Assembly (NCBI GenBank): GCA_030041385.1
Contig: JASHNY010000116.1
Coordinates: forward strand, 1 to 32,855
Length of the DNA stretch: 32,855 nucleotides
Direction of reading: 5' to 3'
Source of the DNA: Alphaproteobacteria bacterium
GTDB taxonomy: Bacteria; Pseudomonadota; Alphaproteobacteria; ATCC43930; CGMCC-115725
In this document: positions 18,583 to 26,684 of the stretch, piece after piece
Layout: every line of letters starts with the position of its first letter
Numbering within the stretch: the stretch's first letter is position 1
The notes under the pieces: generated by a model
What the model saw: only the letters and a program-made list of their open reading frames with translations
Database searches by the model: none
Told to the model about the DNA's origin: nothing
Translations under genes and position numbers: made by a program

Positions 18583-20619
18583 ATGGCTGATCCGCCACTG
18601 CGTGCCGATCCGCGTGCCCGCGGCAGCGGCAGCGGCGGAAGCCCGCCGCACCGTCCCGGTAATCGCCGCCCGACGCCGCGCCGCCCGCACGGTCGGCGGT
18701 TCGGCGGCACCGCAAAACTCGCCGTTCTGGTGGTTCTGTGGGCCGCGATCGTCGGCGCTGGGGCGGTTGCCTATTTTGCCTGGACGCTCCCCGACACCAC
18801 CCGCCTGACCGCCGCCGAGCGCCGGCCGAGCGTCACGATCCTCGCCGACGACGGCAGCACGATCGCCACGTTCGGCGATCTGTTCGGGCAGCCGCTGACA
18901 CTGCGCCAGATGCCGCCAGCCTTGCCCGAGGCGGTCATCGCCACCGAAGACCGCCGCTTCTATCACCATTTCGGCATCGACCCGGTCGGGCTCGTCCGCG
19001 CCGCGTTTGCCGATTTGCGCGCTGGCCACATCGTCGAGGGCGGCAGTACGATCACCCAGCAGCTTGCCAAGATTCTGTTCCTGACGCCCGAACGCAGCTT
19101 TACCCGCAAGATCCGCGAAGTGCTGCTGGCGCTGTGGCTGGAGCACCGCTTCACCAAGAACGAGATTCTCGAAATCTACCTCAACCGGGTCTATCTCGGC
19201 GCCGGCGCCTATGGCGTCGATGCCGCGGCGCATCGCTATTTCGGGAAATCGGCGTCTCGTCTCAACCTGTTCGAATGCGCGGTGATCGCCGGGCTATTGA
19301 AGGCGCCGACCCGGTTCAACCCGGCCCGCGACCGCGACCTCGCGGCGGCGCGCGCCACCCAGGTGCTCGACAACATGGTCGAGGCCGGCTACATCACCGG
19401 CGCGCAGGCCACGGCGGCGGAACGAACCGGCGCCGCCGGCATCGAAAGCGCCGCCGCAAGGCCGGGCGCGCATTACTTCGCCGACTGGATCGCCGACCAG
19501 GTGCGCGGCTTTGCCGGAGGCGGCGGCCGTGACCTCGTCGTCTCGACCACGCTCGATCCGCGATTGCAGGCGGCGGCCGAGACGGCGATCGAGGGCATCT
19601 TGGCCCGCGACGGGCGCAAATTCGCGGTCGGCCAGGGGGCGCTGGTGGCGCTGTCGCCGGATGGCGCGGTGCGGGCGATGGTCGGCGGCCGCGATTATGG
19701 TGAAAGCGAATTCAATCGCGCCACCCAGGCCCAGCGCCAGCCCGGCTCGGCATTCAAGCCGTTCGTCTATCTCGCTGGGCTCGAATCCGGGCTGCGCCCC
19801 GAGGACGAATTCATCGACCGGCCGATCCGCATCGGCAATTGGGAGCCGCACGACTATCTGAACCGCTACCAGGGCGAGATGACGGTGGCCGATGCGCTCG
19901 CCCAGTCGATCAACACGATCGCCGTGCAGGTCGCGGAGCGTGCCGGCATCGCCCATGTCATCGCCGTCGCCAACCGGCTCGGCATCACCTCGCCGCTTCC
20001 CGCCGATGCCAGCATCGCGCTCGGCACCGGCGCGGTGAACCTGCTGGAGCTGGTATCGGCCTATGCGCCGTTCGCCAATGGCGGCACCGGGGTGCTGGCG
20101 TACGGGATCAGCGAGATTCGCGATACGGCCGGCAAAATCGTCTACCGCCGCACCGGCTCAGGTCCGGGCCAGGTGGTGGCGCCGGAATATGTCGGGATGA
20201 TGAACGAGATGCTGACCGGCGTCGTCGATCACGGCACTGGCCGGGCGGCACGCTTGCCGCGGCCGACCGCGGGCAAGACCGGCACGACCCAGGATTACCG
20301 CGACGCCTGGTTCATCGGCTACACCGCAAACCTCGTCGCCGGGGTCTGGCTCGGCAACGATAACGACACGCCGATGCGCCGGGTGACGGGCGGCGGCTTG
20401 CCCGCCGTCGCCTGGCACCAATTCATGCTGGCGGCGACCGGCAACATGCCGGTCTTGCCCCTGCCCGGCGGGCCGTCGTCGGTGCCCGTGCCGATGCCCG
20501 AACCCCAGCCGACGACGATCGGCACGTTGCTGAGCGCCCTCGGCCTCGCCCACGGCACCCCGGTGCCGGCGCCTCCCGGCGACCGGATGCCCGGCCCGTC
20601 AATCAACGGGTCGCGCTGA
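18583..20619 (+). CDS. Class A penicillin-binding protein (PBP1A family, transglycosylase/transpeptidase)
   Basis: Bifunctional peptidoglycan synthase of 678 residues, anchored in the inner membrane with its domains in the periplasm. Order: a basic, Gly/Pro-rich cytoplasmic tail (1-43), one transmembrane helix (about 45-67), the GT51 glycosyltransferase domain with the catalytic Glu in ATEDRRFYHHFG (E122) and EGGSTITQQLAK, then the transpeptidase domain with active-site SAFK (389-392), SIN (442-444) and KTGT (565-568). The tail after about residue 625 is proline-rich. The start is ATG 18583 (MADPP); a GTG four codons earlier (18571) is possible, and neither has a clear ribosome-binding site. 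It is a lone gene. It is shorter than E. coli PBP1a and lacks its OB-like insert, like many PBP1A-family paralogues. Confidence 0.93.
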   Translation: MADPPLRADPRARGSGSGGSPPHRPGNRRPTPRRPHGRRFGGTAKLAVLVVLWAAIVGAGAVAYFAWTLPDTTRLTAAERRPSVTILADDGSTIATFGDLFGQPLTLRQMPPALPEAVIATEDRRFYHHFGIDPVGLVRAAFADLRAGHIVEGGSTITQQLAKILFLTPERSFTRKIREVLLALWLEHRFTKNEILEIYLNRVYLGAGAYGVDAAAHRYFGKSASRLNLFECAVIAGLLKAPTRFNPARDRDLAAARATQVLDNMVEAGYITGAQATAAERTGAAGIESAAARPGAHYFADWIADQVRGFAGGGGRDLVVSTTLDPRLQAAAETAIEGILARDGRKFAVGQGALVALSPDGAVRAMVGGRDYGESEFNRATQAQRQPGSAFKPFVYLAGLESGLRPEDEFIDRPIRIGNWEPHDYLNRYQGEMTVADALAQSINTIAVQVAERAGIAHVIAVANRLGITSPLPADASIALGTGAVNLLELVSAYAPFANGGTGVLAYGISEIRDTAGKIVYRRTGSGPGQVVAPEYVGMMNEMLTGVVDHGTGRAARLPRPTAGKTGTTQDYRDAWFIGYTANLVAGVWLGNDNDTPMRRVTGGGLPAVAWHQFMLAATGNMPVLPLPGGPSSVPVPMPEPQPTTIGTLLSALGLAHGTPVPAPPGDRMPGPSINGSR

Positions 20620-20631
20620 CGCTCACCCCCT

Positions 20632-20689
20632 TTGCACCCTGGTGCAACGGCCCCACGCTCCCCCGCGTTTGCAAGGGAGCGTTCGGGCC
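20632..20689. terminator. Twin hairpins between convergent PBP and NIPSNAP genes
   Basis: Two inverted repeats fill the 79-base gap. The first is TTGCAC/GTGCAA (20632-20637, 20642-20647) with a four-base loop. The second is ACGCTCCC/GGGAGCGT (20655-20662, 20675-20682), extended outward by GGCCC/GGGCC (20649-20653, 20685-20689) to about 13 pairs. Placed between converging genes, they probably work as a bidirectional terminator, although neither has a T-run. Confidence 0.6.
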
Positions 20690-20698
20690 GAGCGAGGG

Positions 20699-21316
20699 TC
20701 AATGCAGCGGCGAGAATGCCGCCGGCACGACCAGCATGTTCTCCTGGCGGACGAACTGGCCGCGGGTCGCGGGCGGCCAGGCCCCGCTTTCGCGCGCCTT
20801 GTCGCGAACACTGAAGCGCTCGGCGGCGTCCTTGTAGGCCCACACGTGAATCCACTGGTTCAGCGCGCCCAGCTCGGTCGAGCCGCAAAACGCCAGCGGC
20901 GAGAATTTCTGGCGCCCTTCGATCCGCTCCGCCCATCTCTCGGTCACGGTCTGGAGCGCGCCGGGCAGCATCGTATAGGTGCGGATTTCGTAGAGGTTGC
21001 CGAGCCGCCGGTCGCCGAGTTTGGGTGAGAACGGCGCCAGATTGATGATCTTGCTTTCCATCTCCTCGATGAACTCGCCGATCTTCGGCGGCCAGTTCGA
21101 CAGCTTCGCGGCATCCGCCCGCAATTTGGCGCGCTGGCCGAGATCGTCGTAAGGCCAGCAATGGATGATCCGGTTCAGCGGGCCGACCTCGGTGTGAAAG
21201 AACGCGCCGAGCGGAGAGAGCTTGACGCGGTCCGCCAGCGCCTCTCCAAACCGCTTCTCGACTTCGGGGATCGAACCGGGCTTGACCCGATAGGTGCGCA
21301 TCTCGACGATCATCAT
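20699..21316 (-). CDS. NIPSNAP family protein with two tandem domains
   Basis: A 205-residue cytoplasmic protein made of two NIPSNAP (ferredoxin-like, dimeric alpha/beta barrel) repeats, about 2-100 and 108-205. Both repeats share a start like E-RTY---PG (EMRTYRVKPGS, EIRTYTMLPGA), a central FH/FCGSTE-type strand and a W-Y-D segment (HCWPYDD, HVWAYKD). The family has no agreed enzymatic role; some relatives sit in catabolic operons. Two adjacent ATGs (21316, 21313) are possible starts; GGAG lies four and seven bases before them, favouring the second slightly. The gene lies 79 bases downstream of the nucleoside hydrolase gene on the same strand, so the two could be one transcript. Confidence 0.88.
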   Translation of the reverse strand: MMIVEMRTYRVKPGSIPEVEKRFGEALADRVKLSPLGAFFHTEVGPLNRIIHCWPYDDLGQRAKLRADAAKLSNWPPKIGEFIEEMESKIINLAPFSPKLGDRRLGNLYEIRTYTMLPGALQTVTERWAERIEGRQKFSPLAFCGSTELGALNQWIHVWAYKDAAERFSVRDKARESGAWPPATRGQFVRQENMLVVPAAFSPLH

Positions 21317-21395
21317 CTGTCTCCACGCGAGAGGTTTAGCGCCGCCATAATAGCGAGAGACCCCCGGCGCCGCACAAGCGCGCTCTGTGCCTGCC

Positions 21396-22316
21396 TCACG
21401 GAAGCCGCGCGAGGCGCGCGGTCAATAGCGCGTAGAAGCCGGCCGCATCGACCGTTCGCAACACCAGCGCGTTTTCCGCGCGACCGCTGACGCCGCGCCA
21501 GTCGATGACGCTCATGCCCAATGTCAATTCGCCCGCCGTCTCGATCGCGACATTGACACGCCGGCCCCGGAACAACCCGGGCGCGACCAGGTAGGCGATG
21601 ACGCAGGGATCGTGCAGCACTTGCGAGCGCCGCAGCGGCGGCACCGGGCGCAACAATTCGGCCACTGCGGCACCTGCGCGGTTGCCGAGCCCGCGCAGTC
21701 TTGCCACCCGCTCGCGCGTATTGCGGACCTGTCGGGTCAGATCGAGCGGCACCAGCGCGATCGGGGCGCCGCTTGCGAACACGACCGCCGCCGCATCGGG
21801 ATCGGTGTAAAAGTTGAACTCGGCGACCGGGTTGACGACGCCCAGCGGCGACGAAGTTCCGCCCATCACCACGATCCCGGCAAGGCGCGCGGCGAGATCC
21901 GGCGCCCGCTCGAGCGCGGTTGCGATATTGGTCAGCGGGCCGAGCGCGCACCAGGTCACTGCCTGGGGCGGTGCCCGGCGCACCGCCTCGATCAGGAAAT
22001 CGACGCCGTCCTCGACCCGCAATGAGGCTGCTGGCTCGGGCAAGGCGAGCGCGCCAAGCCCGCCTTCGCCGTGCCGTGCGCCGGCCGTCCGCAGGGCCCG
22101 CCGCAACGGAGCGGCACAGCCGGCATAGACCGGTACATCGGGCTGCCCGGCCAGCGCCGCGATGCTGCGCGCATTGCGCTCGGCAACCGCAAGCGAGACG
22201 TTGCCGGCGACCGCGACAAGCCCGAGGACGTTGAGCTCAGGGGAGGCAAGCGCGAGCAAAATGGCGACCGCGTCGTCGATGCCGGGGTCGGTGTCGATGA
22301 TGATGTCGCGCGGCAT
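21396..22316 (-). CDS. Inosine-uridine preferring nucleoside hydrolase family protein
   Basis: Calcium-dependent hydrolase that splits the N-glycosidic bond of ribonucleosides, freeing base and ribose for salvage. The 306-residue length is normal. The N-terminal signature DTDPGIDDA (8-16) gives the metal- and ribose-binding aspartates; EFNFYTDPDAA (166-176) and HDPCVI (235-240), with H235 and D236, complete the active site as in the Crithidia enzyme. No signal peptide is present, so it is cytoplasmic. It is transcribed divergently from lexA, with 158 bases between them, and followed by the NIPSNAP gene. The precise base preference cannot be read. Confidence 0.93.
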   Translation of the reverse strand: MPRDIIIDTDPGIDDAVAILLALASPELNVLGLVAVAGNVSLAVAERNARSIAALAGQPDVPVYAGCAAPLRRALRTAGARHGEGGLGALALPEPAASLRVEDGVDFLIEAVRRAPPQAVTWCALGPLTNIATALERAPDLAARLAGIVVMGGTSSPLGVVNPVAEFNFYTDPDAAAVVFASGAPIALVPLDLTRQVRNTRERVARLRGLGNRAGAAVAELLRPVPPLRRSQVLHDPCVIAYLVAPGLFRGRRVNVAIETAGELTLGMSVIDWRGVSGRAENALVLRTVDAAGFYALLTARLARLP

Positions 22317-22401
22317 GCGCCGCCCCTTTCCGCCGCGGATCGGCGAAGCTAGACGAGTTTTCGATACGGCGAAATCGGTACCCGAGGGCGTATCACGAGG
22401 C

Positions 22402-22430
22402 TTGACCTGGTGTGCGAACTAAACTAGAAC
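22402..22430 (+). promoter_or_regulatory. lexA promoter, sigma-70 type
   Basis: TTGACC (22402-22407, five of six matches to the -35 consensus) and TAGAAC (22425-22430, four of six to the -10) are 17 bases apart. The -10 box shares its bases with the right half of the SOS box, so LexA bound there would block RNA polymerase. The predicted leader is about 38 bases. Confidence 0.65.
22416..22430 (+). promoter_or_regulatory. SOS box (LexA operator), alphaproteobacterial type
   Basis: GAAC (22416-22419), seven bases (TAAACTA), GAAC (22427-22430). This is exactly the direct repeat GTTC-N7-GTTC/GAAC-N7-GAAC known as the LexA site of alphaproteobacteria, unlike the CTGT-N8-ACAG palindrome of E. coli. 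Its place 45 bases before the lexA start shows autoregulation. Confidence 0.85.
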
Positions 22431-22474
22431 ACTACCTATTGTTTTGGATTTGTTCCGAGGGACGGGAGGCTACC

Positions 22475-23191
22475 ATGCTGACACGCAAGCAGCACGAGTT
22501 GCTGACCTTCATCAATCAGCGCCTGGGCGCGAATGGTATTGCGCCGTCCTTCGACGAGATGAAGGACGCGCTGAACCTGCGTTCGAAATCGGGCATTCAC
22601 CGGCTGATCAGCGGGCTGGAGGAGCGCGGCTTCATCCGCCGGCTGCCGCACCGCGCCCGCGCCCTCGAAGTGCTGAAATTGCCCGAGGAAAGCGCCGCGC
22701 CCGGCGGTGCCGGAGGCAACGGCGAGCGCGCCGGCTTTTCGCCGACCGTCATTCGCGGCGATTTCTCGGGCGCCCTGCCCGGCACGCCGGTCGCCGCCGA
22801 GATCGAGGCTGTCGATCTGCCGCTTTACGGCCGCATCGCCGCCGGCACGCCGATCGAGGCGTTGCGCGACCAGACCGCCAGCATCGCCGTACCGGGCGCC
22901 CTTCTCGGCCGCGGCAGCGAGCACTACGCGCTGGAAGTCGCCGGCGACAGCATGGTCGAGGCCGGCATCCTCGACGGCGACACGATCGTGATCCAGCGCT
23001 GCGACACGGCCGAGAACGGCGCCGTCGTCGTCGCCCTCGTCGACAATCTCGAAGTCACCTTGAAGCGGCTTCGTCGCCGCGGTGATTCGATCGCCCTCGA
23101 ACCGGCCAACAAGGCCTATGAAACCCGCATCTTCGGCCCCGACCGGGTCAAGGTTCAGGGCCGGCTCGTCGGCTTGCTGCGGCGGTATTAG
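22475..23191 (+). CDS. lexA: SOS response repressor LexA
   Basis: Transcriptional repressor of the DNA-damage response that cleaves itself when RecA filaments form. With ATG 22475 ([10 protein letters not shown]), preceded by GGGAGG, it has 238 residues, typical of the class, whose linker is longer than in E. coli. The winged-helix DNA-binding domain spans about 1-68 ([18 protein letters not shown] is the recognition region). A linker (70-110) leads to the S24 peptidase domain with the Ala123-Gly124 cleavage bond, nucleophile S159 in GDSMVEAGI and base K197 in VTLKRL. The open frame runs 21 codons further upstream, but that part covers the promoter and SOS box. It is autoregulated through the box at 22416-22430. 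Confidence 0.98.
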   Translation: MLTRKQHELLTFINQRLGANGIAPSFDEMKDALNLRSKSGIHRLISGLEERGFIRRLPHRARALEVLKLPEESAAPGGAGGNGERAGFSPTVIRGDFSGALPGTPVAAEIEAVDLPLYGRIAAGTPIEALRDQTASIAVPGALLGRGSEHYALEVAGDSMVEAGILDGDTIVIQRCDTAENGAVVVALVDNLEVTLKRLRRRGDSIALEPANKAYETRIFGPDRVKVQGRLVGLLRRY

Positions 23192-23231
23192 CGGAGCGCG
23201 CGCGTCGCGTCCGCAATCTCGCTTGTGACGA

Positions 23232-23248
23232 GCGGGCGGGACGCCCGC
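23232..23248. terminator. Hairpin downstream of lexA
   Basis: GCGGGCG (23232-23238) and CGCCCGC (23242-23248) form a perfect 7-bp stem with a three-base loop, 40 bases after the lexA stop. No T-run follows. GCGGGCGGGACGCCCGC-type sequences also recur between genes in many GC-rich genomes, so it may be a repeat instead of a dedicated terminator. The rest of the gap 23192-23363 shows only GC-rich sequence. Confidence 0.4.
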
Positions 23249-23363
23249 GCCCCTCGGGGACGCCCGCCGCTCCTCGCTCCGCCGCCGCCCGCCGCGCATT
23301 GCCTCGCCCGCTGACGGGTGTAGTCTCCCGCCAACGCCTACAAATATGCGGCGGGAGGAAGCA

Positions 23364-24983
23364 ATGCTGCGCGGATTGATGGGCGACCAGCCGCTTCTGG
23401 TCTCGATGTGCATCCGGCACGCGGCGCGCAATCACGCGGATACGGAGATCGTCAGCCGCACCGTCGAAGGGCCGATCCACCGCTATACCTATGCCGAGGC
23501 CGAGCAGCGTGCGCGCCGGGCGGCGAAGGCGTTGCTGCGCCTTGGGGTCGCGCCGGGCGATCGGGTCGCGACGATGGCATGGAATACCTACCGCCATTTC
23601 GAGCTCTATCACGCCATCTCGGGTATCGGCGCGGTGTGCCACACGATCAACCCGGTGCTGTCGGACGAGCAGATCGTCTACATCTTCAATCACGCCGCCG
23701 ACCGGCTATTGTTTCTCGAAAGCACCTTCGTACCGCTGATCGAGCGGCTGCGGCCGCAGCTCCCGGCGGATTTGCGGATCGTGCTGCTGGGCGAGGCGGA
23801 GACGAGCCTGGCGACGGTCGGACTTTACGAGGACCTTGTCGCCGCCGAGACCGACACGTTCGACTGGCCGCAGTTCGACGAACGCAGCGCCAGCGCGCTG
23901 TGCTACACCTCGGGCACGACCGGCAAGCCCAAGGGCGTTCTGTACAGCCATCGCTCGACGATGCTGCACGCGCTTGGCGCCTCGCTGCCCGGCGCGCTCG
24001 CGATGAGCGCGGCCGATGTCGTCTGTCCGGTGGTGCCGATGTTCCACGTCTGCGCCTGGGCGACGCCCTACACCGCGCCGATGAACGGGACCAAACTGGT
24101 GTATCCCGGCCCCAAGCTCGACGGTGCCAGCCTCTACGAGCTGTTCGAGGCCGAAGGGGTCACGCTCGGCCTCGGCGTGCCGACGGTCTGGCTCAATTTC
24201 CACAACTATCTGCGCGACAACAACAAGAACGTCACGACGCTGCGCGGCGTCGCGTCGGGCGGCTCCGCGATCCCGCGATCGCTGCTGCAGGCCTATGAGG
24301 CCCGCGGCGTCGTGATGCTGCATGCCTGGGGCATGACAGAGATGAGCCCGCTCGGCACGACCGCGGCACTGAAGGCCAAGCATTTGCGGCTCGATCATGA
24401 AGAGCAGATGCGGATCAGGCTGACGCAAGGCCGCCCGGTGCTCGGGGTCGAGACCAAGATCATCGACGGCAATGGCAAAGCGCTGCCGCATGACGGCAAG
24501 ACGGTCGGGGAACTGCTGGTGCGCGGCCCATGGATCACCAGCGCCTATTACAACGACGAGGAGGCTACGCGCAAAGCGGTCGAGCCCGATGGCTGGTTTC
24601 ACACCGGGGACGTTGCCTCGATCGATCCGGATGGATACATCCAGCTGACCGATCGGCTGAAGGACGTCATCAAATCGGGCGGCGAGTGGATCAGCTCGAT
24701 CGACCTGGAAAACGCAGCGATGGCGCACGAGGGTGTCGCCGAAGCCGCGGTGATCGCGATCTCACATCCCAAATGGGGTGAGCGGCCACTGCTGCTGGTC
24801 ACCGCCCGCGCCGGTTCCCGCCCCGGGCATGACGACATCATCGCCCTGCTGGCAAAGCGCTTTCCGAAGTGGATGCTGCCCGACGATGTCGTCGTACTCG
24901 ACGAATTGCCGCATACCGGCACCGGCAAGGTGTTGAAAAGCCGCCTGCGCGAGATGTTTGCCGATTACAAGGTGAACGTGTAA
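23364..24983 (+). CDS. Acyl-CoA ligase, AMP-forming (medium/long-chain fatty acid or DmdB-like 3-methylmercaptopropionate ligase)
   Basis: Activates a carboxylic acid to its CoA thioester through an acyl-adenylate. Length is 539 residues from ATG 23364, which has GGGAGGAA just upstream; ATG 23346 in frame is the alternative. Motifs are the P-loop YTSGTTGKPKG (181-191), HAWGMTE (320-326), GWFHTGD (410-416), the hinge DRLKD (430-434) followed by KSGGEWIS, and the catalytic K522 in TGTGKVLK. Several stretches (EIVSR, RVATMAWN, CHTINP, LYSHRST) resemble DmdB of marine roseobacters as I remember it, and the length matches, but no other dmd genes are here and ordinary fatty-acyl substrates are as likely. 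It lies between lexA and gltX on the same strand. Confidence 0.88.
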   Translation: MLRGLMGDQPLLVSMCIRHAARNHADTEIVSRTVEGPIHRYTYAEAEQRARRAAKALLRLGVAPGDRVATMAWNTYRHFELYHAISGIGAVCHTINPVLSDEQIVYIFNHAADRLLFLESTFVPLIERLRPQLPADLRIVLLGEAETSLATVGLYEDLVAAETDTFDWPQFDERSASALCYTSGTTGKPKGVLYSHRSTMLHALGASLPGALAMSAADVVCPVVPMFHVCAWATPYTAPMNGTKLVYPGPKLDGASLYELFEAEGVTLGLGVPTVWLNFHNYLRDNNKNVTTLRGVASGGSAIPRSLLQAYEARGVVMLHAWGMTEMSPLGTTAALKAKHLRLDHEEQMRIRLTQGRPVLGVETKIIDGNGKALPHDGKTVGELLVRGPWITSAYYNDEEATRKAVEPDGWFHTGDVASIDPDGYIQLTDRLKDVIKSGGEWISSIDLENAAMAHEGVAEAAVIAISHPKWGERPLLLVTARAGSRPGHDDIIALLAKRFPKWMLPDDVVVLDELPHTGTGKVLKSRLREMFADYKVNV

Positions 24984-24998
24984 GGCCGGTGCATTGCG

Positions 24999-25045
24999 AG
25001 GTCATTGCTGGGCTCGACCTGCGGCCGCCCCGGAATGACGGGAAT
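24999..25045. repeat. Degenerate dispersed-repeat remnant between the ligase gene and gltX
   Basis: AGGTC (24999-25003) and GACCT (25016-25020) are inverted, and the stretch GTCATTGCTGGGCTCGACCT resembles a decayed GTCATTGCCGGGCTxGACCxGGCA-type intergenic palindrome of alphaproteobacteria; a CCCCGGAATGACGGGA stretch follows. No gene or clear promoter is seen in 24984-25137. Confidence 0.35.
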
Positions 25046-25137
25046 CGTCTGATCCCAGGTTTGCTAGCGAGTCCTCGACGTCACCGGAACAGCGGACCGC
25101 ACGACAACGGCATCGATCCGCGCTACCTTGCCGGGCC

Positions 25138-26559
25138 ATGACCGTCACCGTCCGCTTCGCCCCCTCGCCGACCGGGTTTCTCCACATCGGCGGCGCCCGC
25201 ACGGCGCTGTTCAACTGGCTGTTCGCCCGCCACCATCGGCGGTTCGGCGACGGCGGCGTGTTCCGCCTCCGCATCGAGGATACCGATCGGGTCCGCTCGA
25301 CCCCGGAAGCGGTTGCCGCGATCATCGACGGGCTCGAATGGCTCGGCCTCGACTGGGATGGCGAGATCGTCCACCAGTTCGCCAATGCCGCCCGCCATGC
25401 CGCGGCCGTGCACGAGTTGCTGGACGCGGGCCGGGCCTATCGCTGCTATCTGTCGCCGGCCGAGCTGGAGGCGATGCGTGCTCAGGCGCTGGCTGAAAAG
25501 CGCTCGTTGCGCATCGTCAGTCCGTGGCGCGACCGCGATCCGGCCGAAGCGCCGTCAGGGGTCGCCCCGGTCATCCGGTTGAAGGCGCCGCACCACGGCG
25601 CGACGACGATTGCCGATCTCGTCCAGGGCGCGGTGACCGTCAGCAACAGCGAAATGGACGACCTGATCCTGCTGCGCGCCGACGGCACCCCGACCTACAA
25701 TTTGTCGGTCGTCGTCGACGATCACGACATGGGGATCACCCATGTGATCCGCGGCGACGACCATCTCAACAACGCCTTCCGCCAGACCCAGATTTACCGC
25801 GCGCTCGGCTGGACGGTGCCTGAATTCGCCCACATCCCGCTGATCCACGGGCCTGACGGCGCCAAGATGTCGAAGCGGCGTGGCACGGTCGCGGTCGGCG
25901 CCTACCGCGAGATGGGCTACCTGCCAGAGGCCATGCGCAACTATCTGATGCGGCTGGGTTGGAGCCACGGCGACGACGAGATCATCGCGCTCAACGATGC
26001 GGTGCGGTGGTTTTCGCTGGGCGATGTCGGCCGCGCCCCGGCGCGTTTCGACCCGGCGAAGCTCGACAACGTCAACGCGCATTATCTCAAGGAGGCGGAC
26101 GACGCGCGGCTGGTCGAGTTGATCGCGCCCCGCCTGGAAGCCGGGCTCGGACACGCGCTCGCGGCGATCGACCGCGACCGGCTCCGGCGCGCGATGCCGG
26201 GGCTGAAGCCGCGCGCCAAGACCCTCGCCGAACTCGCCGAGAAGGCAAGGTTCTATGTCGCCCCGCGCCCGCTCGAGCCCGCCGCCGACGCGGCCCAATT
26301 GCTGACCGAGGAGGCGCGCCGCCTGCTCGCCGCGCTCGCCCGTGCGATCGCCGGCAGCGACTGGCAGCCCACTGGGCTCGAAACCGCGCTGCGCAGCTTC
26401 GCTGCGGCGCAATCGGTCAAGCTCGGCGCGGTCGCCCAGCCGTTGCGCGTCGCCCTGACCGGCTCGCTGGCCTCCCCCGGCATTTTCGAGGTGATGGAAG
26501 TGCTGGGTCGCGACGAAACCCTGGCCCGGCTCGCCGATTCCGCGGAACGGCGCGGCTAA
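25138..26559 (+). CDS. gltX: Glutamate--tRNA ligase
   Basis: Class I aminoacyl-tRNA synthetase of 473 residues that charges tRNA-Glu (and, in species lacking GlnRS, also tRNA-Gln). The HIGH motif is HIGG (16-19) in [20 protein letters not shown], and KMSKS is KMSKR (243-247). The IEDTD segment (46-50) binds glutamate. The C-terminal ~150 residues form the helical anticodon-binding domain, which rules out the shorter GluQ-RS that lacks it. Many alphaproteobacteria carry two gltX copies; this one sits just ahead of gltA, the customary place for one of them. ATG 25138 has no clear ribosome-binding site but fits the family start ([13 protein letters not shown]). Confidence 0.97.
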   Translation: MTVTVRFAPSPTGFLHIGGARTALFNWLFARHHRRFGDGGVFRLRIEDTDRVRSTPEAVAAIIDGLEWLGLDWDGEIVHQFANAARHAAAVHELLDAGRAYRCYLSPAELEAMRAQALAEKRSLRIVSPWRDRDPAEAPSGVAPVIRLKAPHHGATTIADLVQGAVTVSNSEMDDLILLRADGTPTYNLSVVVDDHDMGITHVIRGDDHLNNAFRQTQIYRALGWTVPEFAHIPLIHGPDGAKMSKRRGTVAVGAYREMGYLPEAMRNYLMRLGWSHGDDEIIALNDAVRWFSLGDVGRAPARFDPAKLDNVNAHYLKEADDARLVELIAPRLEAGLGHALAAIDRDRLRRAMPGLKPRAKTLAELAEKARFYVAPRPLEPAADAAQLLTEEARRLLAALARAIAGSDWQPTGLETALRSFAAAQSVKLGAVAQPLRVALTGSLASPGIFEVMEVLGRDETLARLADSAERRG

Positions 26560-26570
26560 AGCCGGTGTTC

Positions 26571-26594
26571 GCATTTGCGATATTGCATTGCGAA
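26571..26594. promoter_or_regulatory. Repeated TTGCGA motif upstream of gltA (possible operator)
   Basis: Just before the gltA promoter lie TTTGCGA (26574-26580) and TTGCGAA (26588-26594), on the same strand about 13 bases apart. The outer bases also pair as TCGCA/TGCGA around the first copy. The pattern recalls TTTGC-type operators bound by the PccR/MccR/RamB regulators of acyl-CoA metabolism, but it is not a perfect match to them. The regulator is not known. Confidence 0.3.
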
Positions 26595-26608
26595 AAATTG
26601 GCAGCCGT

Positions 26609-26637
26609 TTGATAATCCGCCGGGGCAGGCTTATTGT
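26609..26637 (+). promoter_or_regulatory. Candidate sigma-70 promoter of gltA
   Basis: TTGATA (26609-26614, five of six) and TATTGT (26632-26637, four of six) are separated by exactly 17 bases. Transcription would begin near 26644, giving a leader of about 40 bases before ATG 26685. It lies in an AT-richer gap after gltX, so gltA probably has its own transcript. Confidence 0.6.
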
Positions 26638-26684
26638 TTCGCCGACGACGGGCAACGGCCTGCGGGCAGCGACTGAGGTGCACC

